Below the pieces are notes generated by a model. That model saw nothing but the letters and a program-made list of their open reading frames with translations. It was not told the origin of the DNA and ran no database searches. Position numbers and translations under genes: made by a program. This document shows, in pieces, positions 44,011 through 55,681 of a DNA stretch of 64,000 nucleotides (positions are counted from its first letter, which is position 1; each line of letters opens with the position of its first letter). Source of the stretch: Lasioglossum baleicum (Eukaryota > Arthropoda > Insecta > Hymenoptera > Halictidae); NCBI RefSeq assembly GCF_051020765.1, contig NC_134929.1:24008135-24072134 (forward strand). The letters run 5' to 3'.

Positions 44011-45830
44011 TCGTTGATTAAAAAAAAGAAATCATGGAAAAGAAACATAAAAGCAAGTAAACAGAGAGTTTATATTATAGACCAAATGACAACTTTTTAC
44101 GGCCATAAGAACTTGGCTCCTGTTTACAGGATGTTTTTGTTGGGATTCTCTATTCGTAACATTCCTTTTAAGGGGACTTGAATAGCGAGTAACTTAAGTG
44201 GCCCTTCCGCGAGGACGCGGGTAGGAAGATTGTTGGTGATTGTGATGCGTGCGAGATCTGAAATACTTGTTTTGTAATAGGAAAGTTAATGTATAAAATC
44301 TAGAGAACTAAATGATTCAACATTAACTTGCGTCCGCGAAGAATCGGACAATTATCCCGGTGGCGTTGCCTTTGAATCGGCGCGACGCTCAGGCAAAAGA
44401 ATGAAGGTAGAAGTAATTAGGTCGATGGAAATCAATCGGTTCCCGGTGAGCACAGCCGGCAGGAACTGCCGGACGGCGCGGCACGGCGGCGCGCGGCGCG
44501 GCGCGGCGCGGCGGCACGAGGAAAAGGAAACGAATCGGTGATAAAATTCAGGTTCCGTGAAGCGGGTTAGAAAAAGCGAAGCTAGCCGGATGGATCAAAG
44601 GAGAAACCGGTGGCTGAAAAGTTTCGGATTTGTGTGTCAGTGGGTCAATCGGGACCACTGGAAGAAAATCGTCCCCGTAGGAGTGTCTGCGGCGGCGAAA
44701 ATGAGATGGAACAGAGGGAAACAGTCAAAGAGAGCTCGACACGGTCAAGATAACAGGAAAGAGTCGGTGATATAGGGCGAGGCAGGTGAAACGGGGATTT
44801 GGAACGCGACCGACTGCCGCGGACAGATTCTCAGATGGAATGAAATGGGAATGGCAGTGTCAGGTCGAAAACTGGTAAAACGACCTGTTGGCTGCCTTTG
44901 AACACCATTGCACACCGAAACAAATGGGCATTCTAGCTGGCAAGAAGCTTACAAATCATTTTGCGGTGCTCGGAAGTAGACTGCGGATAGGTCTGCGAAT
45001 AACAAATATTTAAGAACAGCAATGCGTTACTTTCACCTTATTAAAATCATTGAAAGAATATAAGAATTTGTATGCGACTCTCCTCTTGCTTCTAGTCCAT
45101 GCAAACAATTTTTATTTTGAGTTAAGATCCGCCGTGTCCTCATAAATAAACTGCGGATTTTGTGCATCCATAGCAAAAAAAAACTGCAAAAAATCAATTA
45201 CAGTTGAAGATCTGTGACCAATCGCATCTATAGGATTTCTCTAAACCGCCATTTTTGCTCCTCCTCGTTTGTTCTCCGACGCTGTCCACGTTTCGACGCG
45301 ACCTCGAATTTTCATCGTCCTTTCTTCCAAGGGAAACTTCGCTTCGCTCTAGTCTCTCTCGTTGTTCTCGGACTCCTCCCCCTGATATTCAGATTCAATC
45401 CACCTGTACTTCATACCTCATTGTCAAAATTTGCACGTACAAGTGAGCGCCATTTTCCACGTGCCCGTAGAACGTTTGTAGAACGCTGTTCGCATACAGA
45501 TGCATCTCCTAGTTTATCTACCTGGGAATTCGATAAAGGACCCGCAGGGTTGCTAAACACAGATCTACGTGCCAGATCGGTACGATTAGAAATGCGATTC
45601 AAGACTTTGATGTAGATAGAAAATGGCTACCGGTCTGCTCGTTACGTTCTCGCGGAATTAGATGCTGGTGGAATTGAAGTGATCGAAGAATCCAAGAATA
45701 TCGGATATCATACTCAAATATGGGAGAGGTGAGACATTGTTCGGTGCGATTGAAAATTTTCAATTCAGGCACAATAACTTTTATCTTTTCAATTTACCGT
45801 CGCGTCGCATCAACTGCTACGTTATCAGTA
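44011..45830. other. Palindrome spacer, first part; no gene recognised
   Basis: Contains one CCCAACAAAA-family end at about 44099-44145, a GCGGC-rich tract near 44477-44515 and GC-rich sequence to 44.9 kb. A Tc1-MITE-like piece lies at 44979-45138 (TA-flanked on the left, GACTGCGGATAGG). Open frames of up to 133 residues at 45.2-45.6 kb have no domain. Confidence 0.45.
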
Positions 45831-45914
45831 GACAGTGGACTTTATGCATTTGTTACAAAAATGATTAGGTGTAACTTAAAACAGTAAAAACAGAAGAATT
45901 TAAAAATACTGTAC

Positions 45915-46450
45915 CGAGTTGAGCAAAAATTTAATCAACGATTGACGAATAAATTTCTACTTCAGTCGTTAACCGCAATTAACAATTAATCTCCTAGTTT
46001 AAACGTTAATTGCGGTTAACGATTAAATACTTACTAATCGTTAATTGGGAATAACTGTTAAATTTCTACTTCAGTCGTTAATTTCGATTAACGATTACGT
46101 TCCTTTCAATTGTAATCGCCAATCGGGTAATTGATTAAAGATTAACTGCTGAAATTTCGAAATGCAATACGCAATCAAAACCAGAGTTGCGCAAAAACTT
46201 ATGCAACGATTGACGACTAAATTTCTACTTCAATCGTTAATCGCAATTAACAATTAATCTCCTCGTTTAGTCGTTAAAATTGTGGTTAACGATTAAATAC
46301 TTATTAATCGTGAAAAAATTGCGGTTAGCGATTAAATACTCATTAATCGTTAATTGCGATTAACGATTAAATTTCTAATTTAGTCGTTAATTCTGATTAA
46401 CCATTATTAATCGTCAATCGGATAATTGATTAATGATTAACTGCTGAAAT
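45915..46450. repeat. TTAATCG/CGATTAA array
   Basis: CGTTAATTGCGATTAACGAT and its variants recur many times in both orientations, often preceded by AATTTCTACTTCAGT. Two starts, GAGTTGAGCAAAAATTTAATC (near 45918) and GAGTTGCGCAAAAACTTATGC (near 46183), resemble hAT termini and lie about 265 bp apart as direct repeats. Confidence 0.75.
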
Positions 46451-46653
46451 TTCGAAATGAAATACGTAATCCGAACTGTATGAATACTGAAAAAAATGTA
46501 AACTGAGTTTAGGTGTATTGTCATTTTATTTATACATTGTATAATACAAACTCTGTTTACGTGCTTTTATGTTTGAAGTTATTATTCCTGAAAAGTTACG
46601 ACTATGTTTTTTTGTTGAAATATATTATCATATTATTTCTGTCATTCTCCATC

Positions 46654-46654
<1 letters not shown>

Positions 46655-46693
<39 letters not shown>

Positions 46694-46722
46694 TCCCTCT
46701 CTCTGTATCTCTCTTTCTCTCC
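46655..46722 (+). repeat. (CT)n microsatellite
   Basis: About 18 CT units followed by interrupted CT-rich sequence. Confidence 0.9.
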
Positions 46723-46754
46723 CTCCTTATTACAATTTATGGATAGACCGTGAG

Positions 46755-47466
46755 GCGATTAACTTCAACAATTGATTAAATCATCCGATTTTTCGATGAT
46801 TACCTTTTTTAATCATACACTTTAATCGATCAATCTCGATTAAAATTCTAATCGATTAATGCCCAACTCTGATACTGTTCTATTATTTTCAACCTTGCAT
46901 TAACAAAGCAAATAAATGACTATTTCACTTCAGTTTATTGTAATTCAGGTAGAAAATTTTTATTTTGCATAAAGATCCGCTGTCTAGTTATTAGTGACAT
47001 ACAACATGTAAGGATATATTGCACTATTTGAATTACAATACTCTAAGGAAACAGATATTTAGAAAAGCTGAATTTGCAAAAAAGCTGTGTGCACTTGGAA
47101 TTCTGAACCTGTAACACAATTAATTATTTCTCAAGTGACGTCAATTTCTTTCGAATTGAAAATGTACCGTTTAGGTAGAGTAGACCCAACAAAAACATCC
47201 TGTAAACAAGAGCCAAGTTCCTATGGCCGTAAAAAGTTGTGAGATCAAACAAAATACGGTCAAGTTCGTTAGCTTAGAAATACCCCTTGCAATATTGAAA
47301 AGAGCGTTTGTAAAAATTAGTTTAAAAGAAGGCTATTTAATTTTTAAACAGTTACATGGAGGGCTAAATTATTCAAACTTGGCCGCTATACCTAACACCT
47401 TTTGTGGCCATTGGTTTAAAAAGTAACGGCCAAGTTTGAATAATTTAGCCGTCCATGTAACTCTTC
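46755..47466. repeat. Right arm of ~4.1-kb palindrome
   Basis: Inverse of 43335-44010. It ends abruptly at GTCCATGTAACTCTT, where the next bases (CGCGTCAGGTTCG) belong to an LTR-like fragment. Confidence 0.85.
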
Positions 47467-47633
47467 GCGTCAGGTTCGTCCTCGCTGTCTATAATCCTAG
47501 CGGCTCCCCAATTACGCGCATTGGGTTCGTCCGCGTACCTTAACTAACAAATTGATACCATATTCCTGGGTTAACAACCCTTCGCCGGCCACTCGTGCTG
47601 CTCGCGGCCCTGGCTCGTAACAGGAACATTCGA
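47467..47633 (-). mobile_element. LTR-like element fragment C
   Basis: In inverse orientation this matches the first part of the 54773 copy. It shares TGTTACGAGCCAGGGCCGCG, GAGTGGCCGGCGA and a hairpin unit with the stem CCCAAT/ATTGGG (47507-47525). A second unit is cut off at the junction with the palindrome arm. Confidence 0.75.
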
Positions 47634-48596
47634 GTTTAGTGCAAAGGTTTAATATATTCGTCCCCAGTGGGGGGGGGGGGGAGATAAGAGCCTGGATTTC
47701 CGCCGCGAAAAAGCTTAGCGTATCTCCGTTGTAAATCGCGGGGAGGATGCACTAATGCCACGGATACATAGCCTTGAGGAACCCGGTCCCCCTTGAAAAC
47801 CGTCAGCTCGTTGATCGCTCGCGGCCACCTAAACCGTGCCATTTTCCAAGTTTGACGCAGCCCCGATTCTCCGAGCCACTTGCCCCACAGTTCTCTCCCC
47901 GGTTTCTTCCCCCGAGGTATATAACTTAACCGTTAACCTCCACACGCTATCGTTTTTAGACACGAAACGTTTCACCGTTCGCCAGCCTCGGCTCTCGTTC
48001 ACACCCCCTCTGCTGTGTGTGTGGACCACGTTCTCCTTTCTTTCTCCCTCCCTGTCCCAGGCGTTTTTCTCCGTAAATCCCGATCATCGTTCTTTTCAAT
48101 CATTTTTCATCGGCGCCCGTAAAACCCCCGACGAGTTCCTCCGCCTGTTCTAGGCGAGTTCGAGCGGAGGGAGCGATTTTCCGGAGGAAACTTTCGGCGA
48201 AGTGTTATCTAAGCGTCCCGTCATAGTTCCTCGACTCGTCGAGCATAATCTTTGCCACCCCTGTTCCACGTGTCTGCGAACGCACCACCGGCGGAACGCG
48301 AATTCGTTCGTGCTACGAAGGGATCGATGATAAAATATGCAAATAGAGCGGGTCGGGAAATGGCGGACGGTCGTTTATAAAATTCTAGAAATACCGCACC
48401 GCGACCGAGAATCGAGCCAAGTCGTCGAACGAATTCGCGTGCAATAGGCCTGCTGAGAAACCTTACGCTTAGGCCATCAACCTAGCATATTAGCTATAAC
48501 TTTTTAATGCTGTTCACTAGCAACCAAAATATCAATTGTCAACCAATAAGTGACATACGTTTCCTCCATCTGTAACCTTGAATGACCTTGAATAAT
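47634..48596. other. GC-rich block, no gene recognised
   Basis: A poly-G run at about 47669-47681, then CpG-rich sequence to 48.45 kb. A 105-residue plus-strand frame at 47836-48153 shows no domain. Confidence 0.4.
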
Positions 48597-49264
48597 TGTA
48601 TATGTTACGGTAAATGTGATTAATCCGGTGATTATGCATAATAACCGGTTATTATATGTATGTATACAGTTATACAGGGTGCGGCGCAAATCAGTCCCCA
48701 CGATTTTTCAGCCCCTTCGGGTGGTCGGACAGAAAAGTGTTTCGTACCAAACTTAATCAGTATTTAACCGCCAAAAAGGGCAATTTTTTTAATGAAAAAA
48801 AATCGATTTTCAACAAAAAAATCAAGGTCGCTGTCATATCTTTTAATGAAACTGGGTATTTTTAATTTCATAATATTTTGTAGGCGACGTCGAAACGAAT
48901 TCAACGACCCGCTATTCAAAGTCATCTGAAAGTCATTGTACAGCAGGTCGTTGAATTCGTTTCGACGTCGCCTACAAAATATTATGAAGTTAAAAATACC
49001 CAGTTCCATTAAAAGATATGACAGCGACCTTGAGTTTTGGTTGTAAATCAATTTTTTTAAAAATTTAAAATATTGCAATTTCCTGTCGGTTAAATACTGA
49101 TTAACTTTGGCAAGAAACATTTATCTGTACGACCATCCGAAGGGGCTGAAAAATCGTGGGGACTAATTTGCGCCGCACCCTGTATAATCACCAGTAATCA
49201 CCACTAAGTTTGCCGGTTATTATACATAATCACCAATTTATTACATTTACCGTAACATATGTAT
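48597..49264. mobile_element. Outer inverted repeat around a foldback
   Basis: TATATGTTACGGTAAATGTG and GGTGATTATGCATAATAACC at the left are mirrored at the right (GGTTATTATACATAATCACC and CATTTACCGTAACATATGTA). The arms are about 60 bp and enclose the second, inner foldback, so the inner one inserted into an older MITE. Confidence 0.75.
48671..49186. mobile_element. Foldback with TATACAGGGTG termini
   Basis: A nearly complete palindrome of 516 bp. The termini TATACAGGGTGCGGCGCAAA are inverted at the right end, and paired blocks continue inward (CCCCACGATTTTTCAGCCCC, CGACGTCGAAACGAATTCAA). Only about 35 unpaired bases lie at the centre near 48928. It is non-coding; short frames inside are mirror images of each other. 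Confidence 0.93.
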
Positions 49265-49954
49265 ACCAAATCACTAATCAAAAGGACTAACATCGCAGTT
49301 GTCTACCAAGAAAGTTTGTTCAAATAAAACAAACATTTTTGTCGTTACGATATTTGACGTTTTCTTTAAAAACAACAAAGATGTTTGAGGTGCAAACGTT
49401 AGGTGACCCACCCTGTATACCTTGTTACAAGTGACCGCGACCCGTGTACTTGTTGGAGCGCACTCATCAGTAACCGTTCGTTTTCCGCTGCAATTAACTA
49501 ATGATATTTGCACGTAGCCGTCTTTTCGTTATACCGTGTACGTTCGCGTACATATGTGTATTTATAACGCGGGCGGCCTCTGCGCCGCGAGACGCAATAA
49601 AATGTTGTAATAAAAAAAACGCCGCAAAAATATCAAGTCATAAAAGCGAAACTGATACTCGCGCACGTGAGGCAGCCGGCCGATATGAAATGTTCACGAA
49701 ACGACAGGCCAAACAGAACGTTTTGTTGCTGCATTTTCACCGCAATGCAAAATTATTTCATTCGGTTCCCAGTTCACTATGCACGGTGCAGTATCTGCTG
49801 CGAGCTGAAATGAAAGTATCATCGTTACCAGTGACGTCGGCAGCGTTATTTTAATAATTGTTAGGAAGGTCCTCAGAAAAATTATTATTACAATATAATT
49901 ATATAATAAATATATAATTACAACCGGAAAGGGGGGGGTGATTCTACATGAAAA
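49265..49954. other. No gene recognised; one TACAGGGTG-type end
   Basis: CACCCTGTATA at 49409-49419. A 117-residue frame at 49501-49854 lacks a domain. Confidence 0.4.
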
Positions 49955-50195
49955 AAATATAAAAAAAAACTTTGTAAAAACCGCGCTTATATTAAATTGC
50001 ACTAAAAAGGAGAAAATAATTTTTTTAGGCATTAGTGACTATAAAAAAAAGTGTGGAGCGCTAAACTATATTGATGTAATCTTCGTGGGCGCTCCACACT
50101 TTTATTTATAGTCACTAATGCCTATAAAAATTATTTTCACCTTTTTAGTGCATTTTAATATAAGCGCGGTTTTTAAAAGGATTTTTTTTATATAT
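49955..50195. mobile_element. Foldback MITE, ~240 bp
   Basis: AACCGCGCTTATATTAA, GGCATTAGTGACTATAAA and AGTGTGGAGCGC on the left are mirrored as GCGCTCCACACT, TTTATAGTCACTAATGCC and TTAATATAAGCGCGGTT on the right. The loop of about 25 bases is centred near 50075. Confidence 0.88.
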
Positions 50196-50469
50196 ATTTT
50201 TATTTTCTACTTTTTAGTCTTTTTTTAAATGGAACGCAAGACATGGAAATACGCGAGATAGAAGGAGGGGATGACTCCGAGGGACGACGTCTCTTGATGG
50301 AGTCCGAAATTGTCCGAAATGGAACTGAATGAAAGGAACACCACGCTGGAGATGTGGGAATGAGTCGGAGTGGGAACGCGTAGTGGAGTAGGGAGCGCCG
50401 GCGCGCGGAGTGGGGATCGCTGAACGTGATGATCTACTACTGAGCGTTGCGCGGCGAGGTATGGCGGTT

Positions 50470-50660
50470 AATATTAAAATTTTTTAAACTTGTGTTTTAA
50501 TATTGCATTGTCATCCAGTTCTGAGCTATGTTTAAAGTTTCAAGTCTCTAGCTCTCTTCGGGAAGTGATTTAAAATTCGATTACAAGATTTGAAGCATAC
50601 AACGACAACGACAACATTGACAACTCGGCAAGCTAATATAAGCGTGGTAATAATAAAAAT
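50470..50660 (+). repeat. Unclassified dispersed repeat, copy B
   Basis: Shares GCATTGTCATCCAGTTCTGA, GAGCTATGTTTAAA, TTCGGGAAGT and AGCTAATA with copy A at 34965. Confidence 0.7.
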
Positions 50661-51424
50661 AAGCCGGAATAGGTAGACATAAAACCACGGTAGATATAAC
50701 GTTAAAATTATTTCTAAAAAGACCTGTACCTTGCTAATAATGCAGAGAACTGCATTCTGTACAAAAAAAAATCGCAGTAGAATGAGTTCCCGACGAATAG
50801 CAATCATTCTGGGTCGTTATAAAATTTTCTAGCTTTTCTAACAAAGGCAGCGTATTTGCAGGAATCTCCGGTTGGCAAAATACTGTCATTCTCGGGTTTA
50901 TTAGAAATGATTGGCTCGCACCGGGGGGTCTATAAAATAAAAATTTAATCCATTGTGCGCCGTGGGACCGCAAACAAGCGAGCCGATAAAAATACACGGG
51001 GCGCGGTATCGATGCAATGGGGGCGCGTATTCAAATTGAGATTCCCGGTGTGGGTGTTGGCGCGACCCGAACCGGCAAAATGAGATTTTTAATTAATCCA
51101 GTACAGGCGACGAGTTCGCAGGCCGCACGCATGACTTTTATCAAGGCGGATTTACATTGCCGCGGACCCCCAGCGACATTTAAACACGCGTGCCGGCTGC
51201 TGATACATCGTCCGCGGAAACGTTTGCTCGACGAGCCTCGCGATTCGCTTATCAATTCCTATTTCTCTACATATCTAATTATCCGCGAGAGACTGCACAC
51301 CAATTAACCCTTTGCACTTAAGGGACTGTTTTGGTGTTCGCAATTTTTCTAGAAGAACTGTTAAACCTTTTGCACTGCAATTTCGTACAGGTTGCATGAA
51401 AGCTAATGGTCAACCGTCCTAAGA
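50661..51424. other. No gene recognised
   Basis: Includes TTAA-abutting MITE-like scraps at 51304-51428 (TTAACCCTTTGCACTTAAGG). A 96-residue frame at 51017-51307 has no domain. Confidence 0.4.
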
Positions 51425-52390
51425 GTTAATTTACACGTCCGGATCGATGGACATTTGTAAAAGAAACCTGCCGCAAAATTGTTTATACACAAGAAAATTG
51501 TTGTTAATGTTTGTTTGGCGAAGTTTCTGTTTACGTCCAACCTCAGAGTTGGATGAAATTTTGAGAATAGGTTCTTTTTTGATTAAAATGATGTGATCGT
51601 CAGAAGGATTTTTATGAAAAAGATGTGAAAAAGACTAACCACAATTCTCTCTGTTACAAACAATATTGCGGCAAATTTCCTTTACAAATATCCGCCGATC
51701 CAGAGTAGTCCAGTCATAGAATGCTCATAATTAGGGGAGTGTAGAGGGAAACGGAAGGAACACAATTTTTAACTTTGGGACTTTTTTTGGACTAGTTAGG
51801 AGGTAAACATACTAAAATTCCCTACTCCTAGGAGGTGAGCGGAGTGCAGGGGGGCACGTAGAAGGTCCCCTTTTTCAGTTTTCCGCTTATATCTCGGAAA
51901 CTATGCGTCCTGGCGATAAGACCATCCCACACAAAATTAAAGCTGACAAAATGTGCCACAAGATTGATTCGATTCAGTTTTTCGCCATCTCGCATAGTTT
52001 CCGAGATATCCGCGTTCAAAGTTCACTAATTGTGAAAAAGAAATTTTCGCCTCACGTTTTTGCCTTACTTGACTAGCTTCGGCACAAATAGTGAACTTTG
52101 AGCGCGGTTATCTCGGAAACTATGCGAGATAGCGAAAAATTGAATTGAATCAATCTTGTGGCACATTTTGTCAGCTTTAATCTTGTATGGAATGATCTTA
52201 TCGCTAGGACGCATAGTTTCCGAGATATAAGCGGAAAACCGAATCAGGGGACCTTCTACCTAGTCCAAACAAAACCCCAAAGTTAAAGATTGTGTTCCTT
52301 CCATTTCCCTCTACAACTTTTCGTTGACTGGACTAGAGGTGTAGATTCACCCCTAGGAAGGACAACCATTACTTTTTATACACCCTGTAC
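51425..52390 (-). repeat. TACAGGGTG-ended dispersed repeat
   Basis: The right edge CACCCTGTAC (52381-52390) and adjacent GGTGTAGATTCACCCCTAGG match, in inverse, the left edge of the repeat at 54665. The left part (GGACATTTGTAAAAGAAACC, AAATTGTTTATACACAAGAA) matches 54725-54770 in direct orientation. The unit therefore has related but inverted ends and contains the foldback at 51707-52334. Confidence 0.65.
51707..52334. mobile_element. Foldback element, ~630 bp
   Basis: AGTCCAGTCA and TGACTGGACT lie at the edges. Inside are paired GAGGGAAACGGAAGGAACAC, TATCTCGGAAACTATGCG, GTGCCACAAGATTGATTC and CAAAGTTCACTA with their inverses. The tract TCTCGGAAACTATGCG occurs four times, twice in each orientation, so each arm is itself internally repetitive. 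Confidence 0.88.
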
Positions 52391-53098
52391 ACGTATTTAT
52401 TGGTATCTTTATTGGTATGAAAAATCGTTTTATCGGTCCAAATATTTATTTACGTGAAGCGTGTTGACATTGCGAGAATATTTTCGCGAACAACAAACCG
52501 CTCGCAGATCCGCGTGTCTCGTTTCAAAGGATCGCGCAAGACAGTTACTTTTTATCACATCGCATTTAACTGGTGCTCAAGCGAGCGGAGCGTTGCGTTT
52601 CCCGCGATGAGTCCTTTTTTTCCGCGTGTCCGACGCGCGTCATTATCCTCGACGAAGGATTTTCCCACCGTATAAATATAGGTGTAGAGGGCAACGTTGC
52701 TATGCCGGTGAAATTAGATCAGGGCGAATACGATCGTGCACTCGAAACACAGAGCCCCGAGACGTTTCTGGATTTACATTTCCATCCAGTGGCCCGCGAG
52801 TCTCGATTATCGTTGACCGGCCAGCGTCCTGATTTTTAATAGATGCAAAACGGATGCATACACGCGCGACAGCATGCAAATCTGACGAACACGGCACCGG
52901 TCGTCGTCTCGTTTCGCTAAACAAGGTGAAATTCTGGATATTCTACGGTAGGTCGGCCCAACAACGCGGAAAATAAGGAAATCCGATTCAATCGCTTCCG
53001 ACGGCGAGTAGGATTCGTTTCTGACGGATTTTGCAACGTGAAAGCTTTGCCTGGACACTCGCTTATTCGTAAATATTGCTGGCGCGTCTTGTACATTT
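52391..53098. other. No gene recognised
   Basis: GC-richer at 52.45-53.05 kb with overlapping frames on both strands. No domain. Confidence 0.4.
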
Positions 53099-53345
53099 AA
53101 AATTTTACCCCGTTTTTTTATTATTGGCTCGCTTTCTTGTCTGTCTGTTTGTTCGGTACAAATCTTGCAATTGATTTTAAACTAACTTCCCGATGAGCTA
53201 GAGACTTGTTTAAACATAGCTCAGAACTGGATGACAATGCAGTATATAAAAAAAATGTTTTTAAAAAGCCTATGCGTTTAGGAGATATTAATAATTTTTT
53301 AAAAAAAATTTATACTTTTCAGTCCGTTTTAAAAACGTGGTATTT
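53099..53345 (-). repeat. Unclassified dispersed repeat, copy C
   Basis: Inverse of copy A (34965-35365), including GGCTCGCTTTCTTGTCTGTC, TTGTTCGGTACAAAT, CTAACTTCCCGATGAGCT and AGCTCAGAACTGGATGACAA. Confidence 0.75.
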
Positions 53346-53394
53346 TTTAGAAATTTATTTGTATTATCTCGCAGGCTGTATTAACACTTAATTT

Positions 53395-53450
53395 ATCTAC
53401 CGGAAGCCTATTACAGGCTTTTCAATAATTATACATTACCGAAGGGAAAC
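53395..53450 (+). mobile_element. TTAA MITE left end (CACTT...CCGGAAGCC family)
   Basis: TTAA (53391-53394) precedes a segment with CCGGAAGCCTATTA, as in the left end of the MITE at 19287. Only about 56 bp remain before the next TTAA. Confidence 0.6.
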
Positions 53451-53454
53451 TTAA

Positions 53455-54106
53455 CCCTTTGCATTCGGACCTATTTTAACTGGAAAATTAAACATTTCTT
53501 TCGACCTAGACTAATGCCATTCGGTATTAATTCTTTTCTTTGTATGAACATGCAATTGATATAATACCTCACATAATACTAGAGTAACAGTTCTCTGGAT
53601 CTCGATCGACAATTGTAGTATAATACTAGAGTGTTTAGTAATTGATTAGATACTAACATATTCAGTAATAATACTTTCTCACAAGTTACTGAACTGTCAC
53701 CAATTAGTATATTAATAACTTTCCTCAAGACATTTGTGTCTAAGGCATGGCCCGCTAGATAGCCTTACTTATGAGTCCTCTAGCGAGTCTAGGACGAAAC
53801 ACACCACCTTTGTTTTCCTCCAATAAAATAGCGCTTGGCATTTGACTGATTCAAATCCGAATCGAAAATGTTAACTGGTTCAAATCCGAATCGAAACGTT
53901 CTATGCCCTACAACATAGCTATATTTAGTGTAGAATTTGATCGAACCGTTGCGTTGCGCCGAAAAATATTACTATTCCAAGTTTGTTTCAAACAAAAATT
54001 GCGATCGATAAAAATCCCTCCTATATTCAGTAATTTAAGTAATGTTTTGAATAATGGTGCAGAAATTTTTAATGGCGCCTCAGAGTCGCCGCTCGAGTGC
54101 TAACGG
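53455..54106. mobile_element. piggyBac-type MITE
   Basis: TTAA (53451-53454) precedes CCCTTTGCATTCGGACC. The inverse of the right end, CCGTTAGCACTCGAGCGGCG, is followed by TTAA (54107-54110). The 652-bp interior is AT-rich and has no convincing frame. The same family starts at 11123. Confidence 0.82.
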
Positions 54107-54110
54107 TTAA

Positions 54111-54660
54111 AAATCTTCTTTTTGTCAATTAACTTTTAGGTAACGTCGCACAGGACGATTTATATAAAAAAGTTTAATTAATTTGCGAATAATATTATAT
54201 GTATATGTTATGGGCTCTGTGTGTGTGTGTGTGTGTGTGTATTACGAATTACAACAAACCGTTCCACTAATTAATTCCGACACAAGTATGTTATTACTGA
54301 GTTTCATTGTACGGGAATATTAATCGTTAATGAGAAAACTGAGCTTTTTCGGTGGCTTAACGAATCGCATATAATCATGACGTTATTCGTTAGTTTAACG
54401 AGAAATAAATTATAAAATACATCTCTGCATACCGTTACAATTTTATTTAATTTGTGTGCATAATTGCAACTGGGTCTCTGACCCTCATTAGAGATTAATT
54501 TACATCTGTACAACGAAATGAGAGAAATTTTCATGCGGTCACTTGAAAGATCAATCGACGTAAAAATATGAACACAACTTCGTAAAGTTATTATTATGTC
54601 GCGCTTTAATCCGAAGCGGTTGCGATGAAAACAAATTTCCCGTAATTTTTCTGCGATTCA
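54111..54660. other. No gene recognised
   Basis: AT-rich with a (GT)n microsatellite at 54220-54240. Confidence 0.5.
54220..54240 (+). repeat. (GT)n microsatellite
   Basis: About 10 GT units. Confidence 0.9.
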
Positions 54661-54772
54661 ATTGTACAGGGTGTATAAAAAGTAATGATCATCCGTTCTA
54701 GGGGTGAATCTGCACCTCTGGATCGGTGGACATTTGTAAGAGAAACTTGCCGTAAAATTGTTTATAAGAAAG

Positions 54773-55681
54773 TGTTACGAGCCAGGGCCGCGAGCAGCTT
54801 GAGTGGCCGGCGAGGTGTTTATATGCAAGGAATAAGATTTTAATTTGTTAGTAAGCGCGCGCGGACCCAGTGCGCCTAATTGGGGAGCCGCTAGGAATTG
54901 AAGATTGCGAGGACGAACCTGATACGATTGTCAGGGAGCTGCTAGGTTGGATAAATCTCTGGTTGCATGATTTTGATAGGAATTGTTAGTGGGCCTCGTA
55001 ACAAGTATAACCTAATTGATACAATCCGAGCGGTTAGGTTGCATCGTGTGGGAACGTTCAATTATTCGATTAGGATATAGGAACGATAAGAATGGGTTTA
55101 GTGAGTTTACACGAATTTACCAAAGAACACAAATATACATATACATACATTCTAATTAAAGAAGTGTGTTACAATTGTATAAATGTCGCGAAAGAAATGA
55201 ATCAAAGAAAAATAGGATTGAGTAATTATCTAACTAAGTGCTTGGTTGTGACGCACTGGCAATGCGGGGGTCTCGAATCAATCGTAAAGAAATGCCTAAC
55301 AGATTTTATACCGAGCTCTCGGAATCTGTATGGTTGACGTTCTTTCGAAGGGGAACTTTAGCCCGATCTAACTAGAAATTGACTTGTCGAGATACAGCAC
55401 GACGTGACGCGATACGTGTCCACCGTAGTACTAGCCCACGAGTGCAGAAATGCACGGGTTTATATACCCCTAAAATGAGTGGGGTGATATATTAATTATC
55501 TAAAGTCGCGTAGTGCCAGACTCTCGTTTTTTGTCATTTTCCATTAGACTGAGCCAAAGCTCGGTCTTCGTTAAAAGGGACTTGAGATACGATTCTGTTA
55601 TCTAGGGACGCTTCCTGCCAGACACGATCTTGACTACGATTTTCGTGGGAAAGTCGAAGAAGATCGGTTCTGTAACCGTCA
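54773..55681 (+). mobile_element. LTR-like element, copy B (909 bp)
   Basis: The unit begins TGTTACGAGCCAGGGCCGCG and ends TGTAACCGTCA, so it has the TG...CA boundaries of an LTR. The flanks are the two halves of another repeat, which fixes both ends. A clean target duplication is not visible. Two hairpin units lie at 54866-54884 and 54918-54935. No protein domain is present. Solo LTR is the simplest reading; a non-autonomous unit is possible. Confidence 0.65.
54861..54945 (+). repeat. Two hairpin units of the LTR-like family
   Basis: Unit 1 pairs CCCAGT with AATTGGG, with one G-U pair as RNA. Unit 2 pairs CCTGAT with GTCAGG, with one terminal U-G. Both are followed by GGGAGCYGCTAGG as in copy A. 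Confidence 0.7.

Noticed and set aside
43893..46873. A single large hAT element bounded by CAGAGTTGGGCATTAATCG ends
   Set aside because: The two ends are inverted as expected, but the sequence outside them is also inverse-complementary for hundreds of bases, so they are parts of the larger palindrome and have no direct 8-bp duplication.
49955..50195. Small RNA hairpin gene
   Set aside because: The long arms, A/T-rich edges and lack of a compact 60-80-base stem fit a foldback MITE better than a microRNA precursor.
53455..54106. A 66-residue open frame at 53903-54103 as a gene
   Set aside because: It lies wholly within a TTAA-flanked MITE and has no recognised similarity.
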